A DNA stretch of 64,000 nt. It comes from Hymenobacter actinosclerus. Its GTDB lineage: Bacteria; Bacteroidota; Bacteroidia; Cytophagales; Hymenobacteraceae. The position numbers and the translations under genes are program-made. The stretch is taken from positions 620,001 through 684,000 of the forward strand of contig NZ_FOHS01000002.1 in NCBI RefSeq assembly GCF_900111515.1. Direction: 5' to 3'. Positions 36,153 through 44,215 of the stretch are shown here, in pieces. The notes beneath the pieces are model-generated. The model was not told the origin of the DNA and made no database searches. It was given only the letters and a program-made list of their open reading frames with translations. Each line of letters starts with the position of its first letter. Within the stretch, counting starts at the first letter, position 1.

Positions 36153-37544
36153 ATGAACGACAAGCAACACACGATTAAGGCCCCGGTTACGGTTAGCGGC
36201 ATTGGGCTGCATACGGGGGTAGTGGCCACGATGACGTTTTGTCCGGCTCCCATCAACCACGGCTATAAGTTTCAGCGCATCGATTTGCCCGGCCAGCCCA
36301 TCGTGGACGCCGACGTGGACAACGTGGTGGACTTGAGCCGGGGCACGACCATTGAGCAGAACGGCGCCCGTGTAAACACCGTGGAGCACACGCTGGCCGC
36401 CCTGGTAGGCCTGCAGATCGACAACGTGCTCATCCAGCTCGACGGCCCCGAACCGCCCATCATGGACGGCTCCAGCTTCGAGTTCATCCGGCCCCTGCAG
36501 GCCGCGGGCCTCGAAGAGCAGAACGCGCTGCGCAACTACTACGAGATTCCGGCCGAAATCCGCTACGTGGACAACGCCCGCTCGGTGGAAATTGCCGCCC
36601 TGCCGCTCAACGACTACCGCCTCACGGTAATGGTGGATTACAACTCGCCGGTGCTGGGCTCCCAGCACGCCTCCCTCACCGACATCAGCCAGTTTGCCGC
36701 CGAAATCGGCTCCTCGCGCACCTTTTGCTTTCTGCACGAGCTGGAGGCACTCTACAAGTCCAACCTCATCAAGGGCGGCGATTTGAGCAACGCCATTGTG
36801 GTGGTCGACCGCGTGGTGAGCGACGACGAACTGAATGATTTGGCCACCATGCTGGGCAAGCCTAAGGTGGCCGTCAAGAAGGAGGGCATCCTCAACAATG
36901 TGGATTTGCGCTACAAAAACGAGCCGGCCCGCCACAAGCTGCTCGATTTAGTCGGCGACCTGGCCCTGGTGGGTCGGCCGCTGAAGGGCCAGATTCTGGC
37001 CGCCCGGCCCGGACACGCGGCCAACGTGGCCTTCGCCAAGCGCATCAAGAAGAAGATGATGGAGGCCCACACCAGCCCCATCCCGACCTACGACCCGAGC
37101 CGCGAGCCGGTGATGGACATCAACCAGATTGCCGCCACCCTGCCCCACCGCTACCCCTTTCTGCTGATCGACAAGATCATTCACCTCGACGCCACCACCG
37201 TTACGGGCGTCAAAAATGTGACCTTCAACGAGCAGTTTTTTGCCGGCCACTTCCCGGGCAACCCCGTCATGCCCGGCGTGCTCCAGATTGAGGCCATGGC
37301 CCAGACCGGCGGCATTCTGGTGCTCAACACCGTGCCCGACCCCGAAAACTACTGGACCTACTTCCTGGGCATCGAAAACTGCCGCTTCCGCCGCATGGTA
37401 AAGCCCGGCGACACTATCATCTTCAAGTGCGAGCTGACCGCCCCCATCAAGCGGGGCATCGCCAAGATGAGCGGCAAGGCCTACGTTGCCGGCAAAGTGG
37501 TGATGGAAGCCGAAATGTCGGCCAGCATTGTGAAAAAACAGTAA
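36153..37544 (+). CDS. lpxC/fabZ: Bifunctional UDP-3-O-acyl-N-acetylglucosamine deacetylase / 3-hydroxyacyl-ACP dehydratase
   Basis: 463 residues, the LpxC-FabZ fusion normal in Bacteroidota. The LpxC half (1-305) removes the acetyl group from UDP-3-O-acyl-GlcNAc, the committed lipid A step. Zinc and catalytic residues are in [11 protein letters not shown] (Glu78, His79), the substrate loop is [16 protein letters not shown], and [13 protein letters not shown] and [10 protein letters not shown] close the domain. The FabZ half (from about 315) dehydrates 3-hydroxyacyl-ACP in fatty-acid synthesis: [13 protein letters not shown] with the catalytic His, [20 protein letters not shown] with the Glu. 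Joining the two ties lipid A and membrane lipid supply. Confidence 0.97.
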   Translation: MNDKQHTIKAPVTVSGIGLHTGVVATMTFCPAPINHGYKFQRIDLPGQPIVDADVDNVVDLSRGTTIEQNGARVNTVEHTLAALVGLQIDNVLIQLDGPEPPIMDGSSFEFIRPLQAAGLEEQNALRNYYEIPAEIRYVDNARSVEIAALPLNDYRLTVMVDYNSPVLGSQHASLTDISQFAAEIGSSRTFCFLHELEALYKSNLIKGGDLSNAIVVVDRVVSDDELNDLATMLGKPKVAVKKEGILNNVDLRYKNEPARHKLLDLVGDLALVGRPLKGQILAARPGHAANVAFAKRIKKKMMEAHTSPIPTYDPSREPVMDINQIAATLPHRYPFLLIDKIIHLDATTVTGVKNVTFNEQFFAGHFPGNPVMPGVLQIEAMAQTGGILVLNTVPDPENYWTYFLGIENCRFRRMVKPGDTIIFKCELTAPIKRGIAKMSGKAYVAGKVVMEAEMSASIVKKQ

Positions 37545-37632
37545 TAATTATGAATGTTGAATTATGAATTATGAATTTTCCGCCTTGGACTGTTCTGCTA
37601 ATTCATAATTCATAATTCATAATTCATAATTT
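37545..37632. repeat. Heptamer inverted pair filling the lpxC-lpxA junction (family A)
   Basis: AATTATGAATGTTGAATTAT and further TTATGAA units directly follow the lpxC stop (37542-37544). A 22-bp unique spacer follows, then TTCATAA units at 37600-37632 end 9 bp before the lpxA ATG. Confidence 0.9.
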
Positions 37633-37641
37633 CAAAAAAGA

Positions 37642-38442
37642 ATGACCCAGCCGCTCGCCTATATTCACCCCGAGGCCATCATTGCCCAGAACGTGGTAGT
37701 GGAGCCGTTTACGACCATTGACAAGGACGTGGAAATCGGGGAAGGCACCTGGATTGGCCCCAACGTCACGATTATGGCCGGGGCCCGCATTGGCAGGAAC
37801 TGCCGCATTTTCCCGGGCGCCGTAATTGCCGCTCAGCCCCAGGACCTGAAATTTGCCGGCGAAAGAACTACCGTGCACATCGGCGACAACACCGTGATCC
37901 GGGAGTGCGTGACGGTGAACCGCGGCACCGTGGATCGGCTGAAAACCGTGATTGGCAGCAACTGCCTGCTGATGGCCTACGTGCACGTAGCCCACGACTG
38001 CGTGATTGGCGACAACTGCATTCTGGCTAACACTGTGCAGGTGGCCGGGCACGTCGAAATCGGCGACTACGCCATCATCGGGGGCTCGTCGGCCATCCAC
38101 CAGTTTGTGCGCGTGGGCCAGCACGCCATGGTGTCGGGCGGCTCCTTGATCCGCAAGGACGTGCCGCCGTTCATAAAGGCGGGCCGCGAGCCGCTGAGCT
38201 ACGCCGGCATCAACAGCATCGGGCTGCGCCGCCGGGGGTTTTCGGATCAGAAGATTTCCGAGATTCAGCAGCTCTACCGCCTGCTGTTCATGAGCGGCCT
38301 CAACAACGCCGCCGCCCTCGACCAGATTGAGCTGGAGCTGGCTCCCTCCCCCGAGCGCGACGAAGTAGTCAACTTCATCCGCAACTCCGGCCGCGGTGTG
38401 ATTAAGGGCTACGGCCGCAACTCCAACGGCGGCGGCGAGTAG
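37642..38442 (+). CDS. lpxA: Acyl-ACP--UDP-N-acetylglucosamine O-acyltransferase LpxA
   Basis: 266 residues. First step of lipid A synthesis: adds a 3-hydroxyacyl chain to the 3-OH of UDP-GlcNAc. Left-handed beta-helix with hexapeptide repeats throughout, the conserved AAQPQDLKFAGE and NTVIRECVTVNRGT segments, and catalytic His118 in AYVHVAHDCVIGDN. The C-terminal helical domain begins near INSIGLRRRGF. The gene order lpxD-lpxC/fabZ-lpxA is kept, but each gap holds a different repeat hairpin. Confidence 0.97.
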   Translation: MTQPLAYIHPEAIIAQNVVVEPFTTIDKDVEIGEGTWIGPNVTIMAGARIGRNCRIFPGAVIAAQPQDLKFAGERTTVHIGDNTVIRECVTVNRGTVDRLKTVIGSNCLLMAYVHVAHDCVIGDNCILANTVQVAGHVEIGDYAIIGGSSAIHQFVRVGQHAMVSGGSLIRKDVPPFIKAGREPLSYAGINSIGLRRRGFSDQKISEIQQLYRLLFMSGLNNAAALDQIELELAPSPERDEVVNFIRNSGRGVIKGYGRNSNGGGE

Positions 38443-38454
38443 CTGGCAGGGCTT

Positions 38455-38669
38455 CGGGACTTAGGGTTTAGGGCTTAGAGGATGACGTGCAACGAACCCT
38501 ACCGTCATCTTGAGCAGCGCGAGAGACCTTAGCACGAAGGCACAAGGTGTCGTTACGACCATTCTTAATTTAACGAGGTCCCTGGCCCTGCGGTGCTGGA
38601 TGAAGGATGACAGTTGGGGTTCACTGCACATCCTCTAAGCCCTAAACCCTAAGTCCCTAAGCCCTAAAT
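38455..38669. repeat. Composite inverted repeat (family D plus a CATCTTGAGC core) filling the lpxA-ABC junction
   Basis: Left arm GGGACTTAGGGTTTAGGGCT, then TAGAGGATG at 38457-38485; right arm CATCCTCTAAGCCCTAAACC, then CTAAGTCCC and more at 38627-38666. The inner part is an imperfect palindrome (GTCATCTTGAGCAGCGCGAG near 38512). The units resemble telomere-like TTAGGG repeats. The right arm ends a few bases before the ABC gene ATG (38671). Confidence 0.8.
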
Positions 38670-38670
38670 A

Positions 38671-39303
38671 ATGCAAATCACGGCCACCGGACTAAGCAAG
38701 CGTTTTGCGCGGGAGTGGATTTTTCGGGGGCTGAGCCACACGTTTGCGGCGGGTTCGGCCACGGCTATTCTGGGGCCGAACGGGGCCGGCAAAAGCACGT
38801 TGCTCAACACCCTGGCCGGCCAGTTGCTGCCCACCCAGGGCACGGTGGCGTACCTGGAAAACGACCGGGCCGTGGCCGTGGAGGACGTGCCGCAGCGCCT
38901 GGCCTACGCCGCGCCCTACCTGGAGCTGATTGAGGAGCTGACCCTGACCGAACTCATCAAGTTTCATACCCGCTTCAAGCCTCTGCGGCCGGGCCTGACG
39001 AGCGACGAGCTGGTAAGCCTGATGTACCTGGAAAAGTCGCGCCACAAGCTGGTGCGCGACTTTTCGAGCGGCATGAAGCAGCGTCTTAAGCTGGCGCTGG
39101 CCCTGTACGCCGACGCTCCGCTGCTGCTGCTCGATGAGCCCACCACCAACCTCGACCGCACCGGCGTGGCCTGGTACCGCGAGCACGTGGCGGCCACCCG
39201 CGCCGGCCGCACGGTGCTGGTATCGAGCAACGTGCCCGAGGAGTACGACTTCTGCGAGCAGCAGCTCCAGATTACCGACTTTGGGGCCCAGGCGGCCCGC
39301 TAA
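38671..39303 (+). CDS. ABC transporter ATP-binding protein
   Basis: 210 residues, a single nucleotide-binding domain. Walker A LGPNGAGKSTLLNTLAG, signature DFSSGMKQRLKLAL, Walker B LLLLDEPTTNLD, switch LVSSNVPEEYDFCEQ. The signature is the SSGMKQRL variant common in exporters of the CcmA/NatA kind. No permease gene is adjacent, so the membrane partner and cargo are unknown. It follows lpxA on the same strand; involvement in envelope export is only suggested by position. Confidence 0.85.
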   Translation: MQITATGLSKRFAREWIFRGLSHTFAAGSATAILGPNGAGKSTLLNTLAGQLLPTQGTVAYLENDRAVAVEDVPQRLAYAAPYLELIEELTLTELIKFHTRFKPLRPGLTSDELVSLMYLEKSRHKLVRDFSSGMKQRLKLALALYADAPLLLLDEPTTNLDRTGVAWYREHVAATRAGRTVLVSSNVPEEYDFCEQQLQITDFGAQAAR

Positions 39304-39361
39304 GCGGCTTTTAGTGGCCCAACTGCGGGAACTGAACCAAACCCGGCAAGGTTTCGTCGCG

Positions 39362-39369
39362 TATCTTTG
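39362..39369 (+). promoter_or_regulatory. Bacteroidota -7 element (TATCTTTG)
   Basis: Exact TAnnTTTG match 41 nt upstream of the ATG at 39411, in the gap after the ABC gene. Confidence 0.6.
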
Positions 39370-39410
39370 CAGCCCAATTCCTTTCACCCTTTACCGCCCC
39401 TGACAAGGCC

Positions 39411-39770
39411 ATGACACAGCACGACGACTTCGACGACGACGACCTTTTTGGCGACGACGATGCCCTGGATAATTTCGCCAAGGCCGGGGGCAGCAAAACC
39501 CACGGCTCGGCCGAGGAGCGCCTGGCGGCCAAGTACGCCGATTACCTGATGTGGCGCGATACCGGCTCCTCGCACGACGAGGCCCTGGACCTGGCCAACA
39601 TGAGCGAGGACGAGTTCGACGAGGCCGAAGCCGGCAACGACCCCGAAAGCAGCGGCAAGTTCACCTCCCTCGACGACCTGGACGACAACGACTTCTCCGA
39701 CGATGAAAACGACGAGTACGGCTCCTCCGGCTCGTCGCGCAATAGCGGCCGCAACTCGGATTACGATTAG
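39411..39770 (+). CDS. Hypothetical highly acidic protein
   Basis: 119 residues. Both ends are low-complexity and rich in Asp, Glu and Ser (DDFDDDDLFGDDDALDNF; SLDDLDDNDFSDDENDEYGS). The middle is an amphipathic stretch (AEERLAAKYADYLMWRDTG, HDEALDLANMSEDEFDEAE). No signal peptide, TM helix or known domain. A consensus promoter lies upstream and a D+B repeat hairpin abuts its stop codon. Probably a conserved but uncharacterised cytosolic protein. Confidence 0.65.
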   Translation: MTQHDDFDDDDLFGDDDALDNFAKAGGSKTHGSAEERLAAKYADYLMWRDTGSSHDEALDLANMSEDEFDEAEAGNDPESSGKFTSLDDLDDNDFSDDENDEYGSSGSSRNSGRNSDYD

Positions 39771-39905
39771 GGACTTAGGGACTTAGGGACTTAGAAAAAG
39801 AACGTCATTCTGAGCGGAGCGAAGAATCTCGCGTGCCACAGTAATCCTGTCGTAAGGAGTTACTATTGCACGCGAGATTCTTCGCTCCGCTTAGAATGAC
39901 GTTCT
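39770..39905. repeat. Family D array plus perfect family B hairpin between convergent genes
   Basis: GGGACTTAG repeated three times from 39769, then arms 39799-39836 and 39868-39905 (AGAACGTCATTCTGAGCGGA, then GCGAAGAATCTCGCGTGC) with a single mismatch. A T-rich stretch follows. It lies between the acidic-protein gene and the DUF4197 gene and can serve as a bidirectional terminator. Confidence 0.85.
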
Positions 39906-39925
39906 ATTTTTTCACTTACTCCCTG

Positions 39926-40684
39926 CTACCCTCGCCCGAACACGCGGCGGAGCAGTTCGGTGGTGCGGGCCACGGGATTTTCGCGGATGTTGGCTTCCTC
40001 CTGGGCCACGAGCGTGAACAGGCCGTCGATGGCCTTGCCGGTGGCGTACTGGTTGAGGTCGGTCTGGACGGGCGTTACCAGCGGGATGCGGTTGTAACGG
40101 GTTGTCAGGTCGGTGTAGTATTTGGTGGCACCTACCTGGTCGAGGCTGCGCTGCACAATGGGGCGGAATGCGGTGGTGAGCTGCTCAGTAGTGGTGCGCT
40201 TGAGGTAATTGGTAGCGGCGTCCTTCTCGCCTGTGAGGATGCCCCAGACATCCTTAAACGTCAGGCTTTTGATAGCTGTCAGGAAGATGGGCTTGGCGCT
40301 CTGGGCGGCCTGCTCGGCGCCACGGTTCAGCGTCAGCTCGAACTTATCTACCTGGCTGCCCAGGCCCAGGGTGCGAAGCGTGGTGGCTACGCGCTGGGCA
40401 TCGGGTGGAAACGGGATGCGGATGAGGCGGTTGAGGTAGAAGCCATCGGTTTTCGAAGCCTGGTCGGTTCCTTTGCTGATGCCGATGGACAGCGCCTCCT
40501 TCAGGCCCCGGGCGGCTTCGTCGGAGCTCAGGCCACCGGGACGGGTAGTAGGAATAGTAGGGCCGGTTTGCGCGGGCAGGTTCTTGAAGATTTCGCCCAG
40601 CTTGGGCAGCCGGAACTGGGCGGCGGCGGGCAATTGCAGGCCCAGCAGCAACAGGGGCAACGCGAGAAAAGAACGGTGGTTCAT
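39926..40684 (-). CDS. DUF4197 domain-containing secreted protein
   Basis: 252 residues from the ATG at 40684, giving a signal peptide (MNHRSFLALPLLLLGLQLPAAAQ). The mature part matches DUF4197: GLSSDEAARGLKEALSIGIS, GFYLNRLIRIPFPPDAQ, NRGAEQAAQSAKPIFLTAIK, ILTGEKDAATNYLKRTT, and a C-terminal KAIDGLFTLVAQEEANIREN. The family is periplasmic and of unknown function. An in-frame extension of 36 codons upstream is not supported. Confidence 0.9.
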   Translation of the reverse strand: MNHRSFLALPLLLLGLQLPAAAQFRLPKLGEIFKNLPAQTGPTIPTTRPGGLSSDEAARGLKEALSIGISKGTDQASKTDGFYLNRLIRIPFPPDAQRVATTLRTLGLGSQVDKFELTLNRGAEQAAQSAKPIFLTAIKSLTFKDVWGILTGEKDAATNYLKRTTTEQLTTAFRPIVQRSLDQVGATKYYTDLTTRYNRIPLVTPVQTDLNQYATGKAIDGLFTLVAQEEANIRENPVARTTELLRRVFGRG

Positions 40685-40804
40685 GGCGTAAAGGAAGCGG
40701 TTGTGCAGTCGGTTTTGCACAAACCGGACCAAAAGCAAAGGCAAAAGGAAAACCTGCGGGCAGTTAAGCGGCTTTAGGCGTCGGCCAGGCACTGTTTTGT
40801 CCGT

Positions 40805-40812
40805 TACCTTCG
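40805..40812 (+). promoter_or_regulatory. Candidate -7 element (TACCTTCG) for cinA
   Basis: One mismatch to TAnnTTTG, 46 nt before the ATG at 40859. Confidence 0.4.
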
Positions 40813-40858
40813 CCCGGCCTGGCCTTTACTTCTGACTTTTTCCCTTTGACTTTACCCT

Positions 40859-42109
40859 ATGGTGCCCGACGTTGAGATTATGACCATTGGCGATGAGCTG
40901 CTCTACGGGCAGGTTATCGACACCAATTCGGCCTTCATGGGCCAGGAGTTGGGCAAACTGGGCCTGCGCGTACGCCAGATTACGAGCGTATCCGACCGGG
41001 CCGACGAAATCGTGGCTACCCTCGACCAGGCCCGGCAGCGGGCCCGCGTAGTGCTGATGACCGGTGGCCTGGGCCCCACCAAAGACGATTTGACCAAGCA
41101 CGTGCTGGCCCGCTACTTTGGCACTGAGCTGGTGCTCGACGAGAACGTGCTGCGCCACGTGGAGGGAATTTTTGCCCGCTATAACCGCCCGATGCTGGAG
41201 GTGAACCGCCAGCAGGCCCTGGTGCCCGCCAACTGCCAGGTGCTGCACAATGCCGTGGGCACCGCGCCCGGCATGTGGTTCGACGACGACGGCGTGGTGT
41301 TCGTGAGCATGCCCGGCGTGCCCCACGAAATGAAGTACCTGATGACCCACGAGGTGCTGCCGCGCCTGCGCGCCCACTTCCACACGCCCGCCATCGAGCA
41401 CCTGGTAGTGCAGACGGTGGGCCTGGGTGAGTCGTTTCTGGCCCAGCAGATTGAGGACTGGGAAAACGCCCTGCCGCCCTACGTGAAGCTGGCCTACCTG
41501 CCCTACCTGGGCGGGGTACGCCTGCGCCTCACGGGCCAGGACGACGGCCAGCCCGACCTGCTGACCCGCATGCAGGCCCTGCTGCCCGAGCTGCGCCGCT
41601 TGCTGGGCACCCACATCTTCGCCGAGGGCGAAATCAAGCTGGAAGAGGCCGTGGGCCAGCTGCTGCTGGAGCGCGGCCTGAGCGTGGGCACGGCCGAGAG
41701 CTGCACCGGCGGCCTGCTGGCCCACCGCCTCACCAGCGTGCCCGGCGCCTCGCGCTACTACCAGGGCAGCATCGTGGCGTATTCCAATGAGCTGAAAATG
41801 CAGGAGTTGGGCGTGCGGGCCGAGTCGCTGGCCGCCCACGGGGCCGTGAGCGAAGCCGTGGTAGCCGAAATGGCCGAAGGCCTGCGCCGCCGCCTGGGCG
41901 TGGATGTGGCCCTGGCCACCAGCGGCGTGGCCGGCCCCGACGGCGGTACGCCTGACAAGCCGGTGGGTACGATCTGGGTTGCCTACGCCGACGCCCACCG
42001 CACCGTCACGAAGCAAATCAGCTTCGACCGCGGCCGGGCCCTCAACCTGGAGTTCACCGCTACCAGCGCCCTGAACCTGCTGCGGCTGAGCTTGCCGGAT
42101 GCTGAGTGA
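40859..42109 (+). CDS. cinA: CinA: ADP-ribose/NAD-recycling pyrophosphatase plus nicotinamide-nucleotide amidase
   Basis: 416 residues, two domains. The N-terminal MoCF-biosynthesis-like domain (about 1-170) has IMTIGDELLYGQVIDTN and MTGGLGPTKDDLTK; the C-terminal amidase domain (about 255-416) has TAESCTGGLLAHRLTSVPGA, GSIVAYSNELK and ATSGVAGPDGGTPDKPVGT. The amidase converts nicotinamide mononucleotide to nicotinate mononucleotide in NAD salvage. Despite the 'competence/damage-inducible' name, competence involvement is not implied. A perfect family B hairpin separates it from the downstream E2 gene. Confidence 0.95.
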   Translation: MVPDVEIMTIGDELLYGQVIDTNSAFMGQELGKLGLRVRQITSVSDRADEIVATLDQARQRARVVLMTGGLGPTKDDLTKHVLARYFGTELVLDENVLRHVEGIFARYNRPMLEVNRQQALVPANCQVLHNAVGTAPGMWFDDDGVVFVSMPGVPHEMKYLMTHEVLPRLRAHFHTPAIEHLVVQTVGLGESFLAQQIEDWENALPPYVKLAYLPYLGGVRLRLTGQDDGQPDLLTRMQALLPELRRLLGTHIFAEGEIKLEEAVGQLLLERGLSVGTAESCTGGLLAHRLTSVPGASRYYQGSIVAYSNELKMQELGVRAESLAAHGAVSEAVVAEMAEGLRRRLGVDVALATSGVAGPDGGTPDKPVGTIWVAYADAHRTVTKQISFDRGRALNLEFTATSALNLLRLSLPDAE

Positions 42110-42127
42110 GCGAACGGGTGGATCAGG

Positions 42128-42232
42128 GAACGTCATTCAGAGCGGCGCGAAGAATCTCGCGTGCCAAAGTAATCCTTAACGACAGGGCTACTGTGGCACG
42201 CGAGATTCTTCGCGCCGCTCTGAATGACGTTC
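42128..42232. repeat. Perfect family B hairpin in the cinA-E2 junction
   Basis: Arms 42128-42166 and 42194-42232 are exact 39-bp complements. Compared with other copies the left arm has CAGAGCGGCGCGAAG in place of CTGAGCGGAGCGAAG, and the right arm carries the matching changes. Confidence 0.9.
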
Positions 42233-42279
42233 TTACTCACTCAATCAATCGCCAGATTCCGTGCATTGCGAGTTCTGGT

Positions 42280-42287
42280 TACCTTTG
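42280..42287 (+). promoter_or_regulatory. Bacteroidota -7 element (TACCTTTG) for the E2 gene
   Basis: Exact TAnnTTTG match, 46 nt before the ATG at 42334; supports the start at MARMEMTMP rather than the upstream in-frame ATG at 42106. Confidence 0.6.
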
Positions 42288-42333
42288 CACTACTAACCCC
42301 ACCCCACCCCACCTTTATTACTACCCCGACCGC

Positions 42334-43722
42334 ATGGCACGAATGGAAATGACGATGCCCAAGATGGGCGAATCCATCATGGAAGGCACCGTTCTCAAAT
42401 GGCTCAAACAAGTAGGCGACGCCATTGAGCAGGACGAATCAGTGCTGGAAGTGGCCACCGACAAGGTTGATACCGAAGTGCCGGCCCTGCACGCGGGCAT
42501 TCTGCAGGAGATTTTAGTGGAGGAAGGCCAGGTAGTGGCCGTAGGCGCCCCCATCGCCGTCATCGAAACCGACGCGGCCAACGCCGGCGCTTCGGCTCCT
42601 GCCGCGGCTCCGGCCGCCCCCGCTGCCTCCGACAACGGCGCCGCTACTGCCGCCGCCCAGGTGCCTCACGTACCCGCCGAAGCTGCCCCCGTAAACGGGT
42701 CGGCCCAGCCCCAGGCCGGCCGCTTCTACTCGCCGCTGGTGCTCAGCATCGCCCGCGAGGAAGGCATCAGCATGGGCGACCTGGAATACCTGCCCGGCTC
42801 GGGCAGCGAGGGCCGCGTAACTAAAAAGGATATTCTTGACTACGTAGCCGGCGGCAAGCAGGCCCTGGCTCCGCAGGCCGCCCCGGCTCCTGCTGCTGCC
42901 AGCGCCCCCGCTGCCCAGCCTCAGGCGGCCACCCCGGCTCCGGCCGCGCAGCCCGCGGCTGCCAAGCCAGCCGCGGCTCCTGCTGCTACCAAGGCCGTGC
43001 CTTCCATCAGCGGCGGGCAGGAACTGATTGAGATGGACCGGATGCGCAAGATGATTGCCCAGCGCATGGTCGACTCGAAGCGCATTTCGCCCCACGTAAC
43101 CTCTTTCGTGGAGGCCGACGTGACCGACATCGTGAACTGGCGCAACAAGCACAAGGATGCCTACAAGAAGCGCGAGGGCGAAAACCTCACCTTCACGCCC
43201 ATCTTCATCCAGGCCATTGCCCGCGCCATCCAGGATTTCCCGCTCATCAACGTTTCTATTGAGGGCGACTACATCATCAAGAAGCGCGACATCAACATCG
43301 GCGTGGCCGTGGCCCTGCCCTCGGGCAACCTCATCGTGCCGGTGATTCACAACGCCGACCAGCTCAACCTCAATGGCCTGAGCAAGAAGCTCAACGATTT
43401 GGCCAACCGCGCCCGCATCAACAAGCTCAAGCCCGAAGACCTGGAAGGCGGCACCTACACCGTGTCCAACGTCGGCTCGTTTGGCAACGTGATGGGCACG
43501 CCCATCATCATGCAGCCGCAGGTGGCCATCATGGCCGTGGGCGCCATCAAGAAGAAGCCCGCCGTGATTGAAACGCCCCAGGGCGACCTGATTGGCGTGC
43601 GCCACTTCATGTTCCTGAGCCACAGCTACGACCACCGCGTAGTCGACGGCTCACTTGGCGGCATGTTCGTGCGCCGCGTGGCCGACTACCTGGAGCAGTT
43701 CGACCCCAACACGAGCATTTAG
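42334..43722 (+). CDS. Dihydrolipoamide acyltransferase (E2) of a 2-oxo acid dehydrogenase complex
   Basis: 462 residues from the ATG at 42334. One N-terminal lipoyl domain with Lys44 (EVATDKVDTEVPA) is followed by an Ala/Pro-rich swinging linker. The E1/E3-binding domain follows (YSPLVLSIAREEGISMGDL, GSGSEGRVTKKDIL), then a second Ala/Pro linker and the catalytic domain ending in SHSYDHRVVDGSLGGMFVRR with the active-site His and Asp. E2 moves the acyl group from E1 to CoA. The single lipoyl domain and the sequence MPKMGESIMEGTV resemble branched-chain or 2-oxoglutarate-type E2; the exact complex is uncertain because E1 and E3 genes are not adjacent. Confidence 0.93.
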   Translation: MARMEMTMPKMGESIMEGTVLKWLKQVGDAIEQDESVLEVATDKVDTEVPALHAGILQEILVEEGQVVAVGAPIAVIETDAANAGASAPAAAPAAPAASDNGAATAAAQVPHVPAEAAPVNGSAQPQAGRFYSPLVLSIAREEGISMGDLEYLPGSGSEGRVTKKDILDYVAGGKQALAPQAAPAPAAASAPAAQPQAATPAPAAQPAAAKPAAAPAATKAVPSISGGQELIEMDRMRKMIAQRMVDSKRISPHVTSFVEADVTDIVNWRNKHKDAYKKREGENLTFTPIFIQAIARAIQDFPLINVSIEGDYIIKKRDINIGVAVALPSGNLIVPVIHNADQLNLNGLSKKLNDLANRARINKLKPEDLEGGTYTVSNVGSFGNVMGTPIIMQPQVAIMAVGAIKKKPAVIETPQGDLIGVRHFMFLSHSYDHRVVDGSLGGMFVRRVADYLEQFDPNTSI

Positions 43723-43765
43723 GTCTTAGGTCTTAGGTCTTAGGTCTTAGGTCTTAGGTCTTAGA
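43722..43765. repeat. Tandem AGGTCTT array (family D-like) after the E2 stop
   Basis: Six copies of a 7-bp TAGGTCT unit start on the TAG stop codon (43720-43722). No inverted partner is present; a normal terminator follows. Confidence 0.8.
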
Positions 43766-43773
43766 ATTTATGT

Positions 43774-43809
43774 AAAAGGCCCCGCTGTGGTTACACGGCG
43801 GGGCCTTTT
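43774..43809 (+). terminator. Intrinsic terminator after the E2 gene
   Basis: Arms AAAAGGCCCCGC (43774-43785) and its complement (43798-43809) ending in TTTTT. Confidence 0.85.
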
Positions 43810-43895
43810 TGATGGTCAGAACCTACTTTTGGGTGCCGTTGGCTGGGTCGCTTGTCTCCAACGCAGTTTTGGCTTTTTACACATTATCCTTCCTC

Positions 43896-44099
43896 ATGAA
43901 AAAATTCCTGCCCCTGGCGGCGCTGTTGGTTGCGCTTGGCCTCATCCTGTTCCTATACCAGCGCCTGACCAACACCGAAACTGCGCTGAAGCAGTCTGAG
44001 CAGCGGTTCCACGACTGCGAGATTGTCACCTTCCAGCTCCAGAACAAGCTCAGCCAACTCCAGCGCGGCCCCGTGCCCGACAGCTTGCGGGAGAAATAG
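43896..44099 (+). CDS. Small single-TM protein
   Basis: 67 residues from the ATG at 43896: MKKFLPLAALLVALGLILFL forms a TM or signal anchor, followed by a short coiled-coil stretch (TETALKQSEQRFHDCEIVTF, QLQNKLSQLQRG). A start at 43809 is possible but would put a second hydrophobic stretch in front. No known family. The gene stands between a terminator and a perfect 41-bp hairpin. Confidence 0.5.
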   Translation: MKKFLPLAALLVALGLILFLYQRLTNTETALKQSEQRFHDCEIVTFQLQNKLSQLQRGPVPDSLREK

Positions 44100-44115
44100 A
44101 ATGCGGGAGAAGTAG

Positions 44116-44213
44116 AAGCTGCCATTCCGACGAAACAGGAAGCCGGGGCAGGTCATCGAATTACATTGTTCAATGACCTGCCCCGGCTTCCTGTTTCGTC
44201 GGAATGGCAGCTT
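44116..44213. terminator. Perfect 41-bp-arm hairpin between convergent genes
   Basis: Arms 44116-44156 and 44173-44213 are exact complements around a 16-nt loop, directly before the stop of the convergent TonB receptor gene (44216). It is not related by eye to the other repeat families. Confidence 0.8.
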
Positions 44214-44215
44214 GC

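Noticed and set aside
38457..38666. TTAGGG-like units as a telomere or replication end
   Set aside because: Only short imperfect units in inverted arms inside an operon junction; similar 7-bp units of other sequence occur elsewhere.
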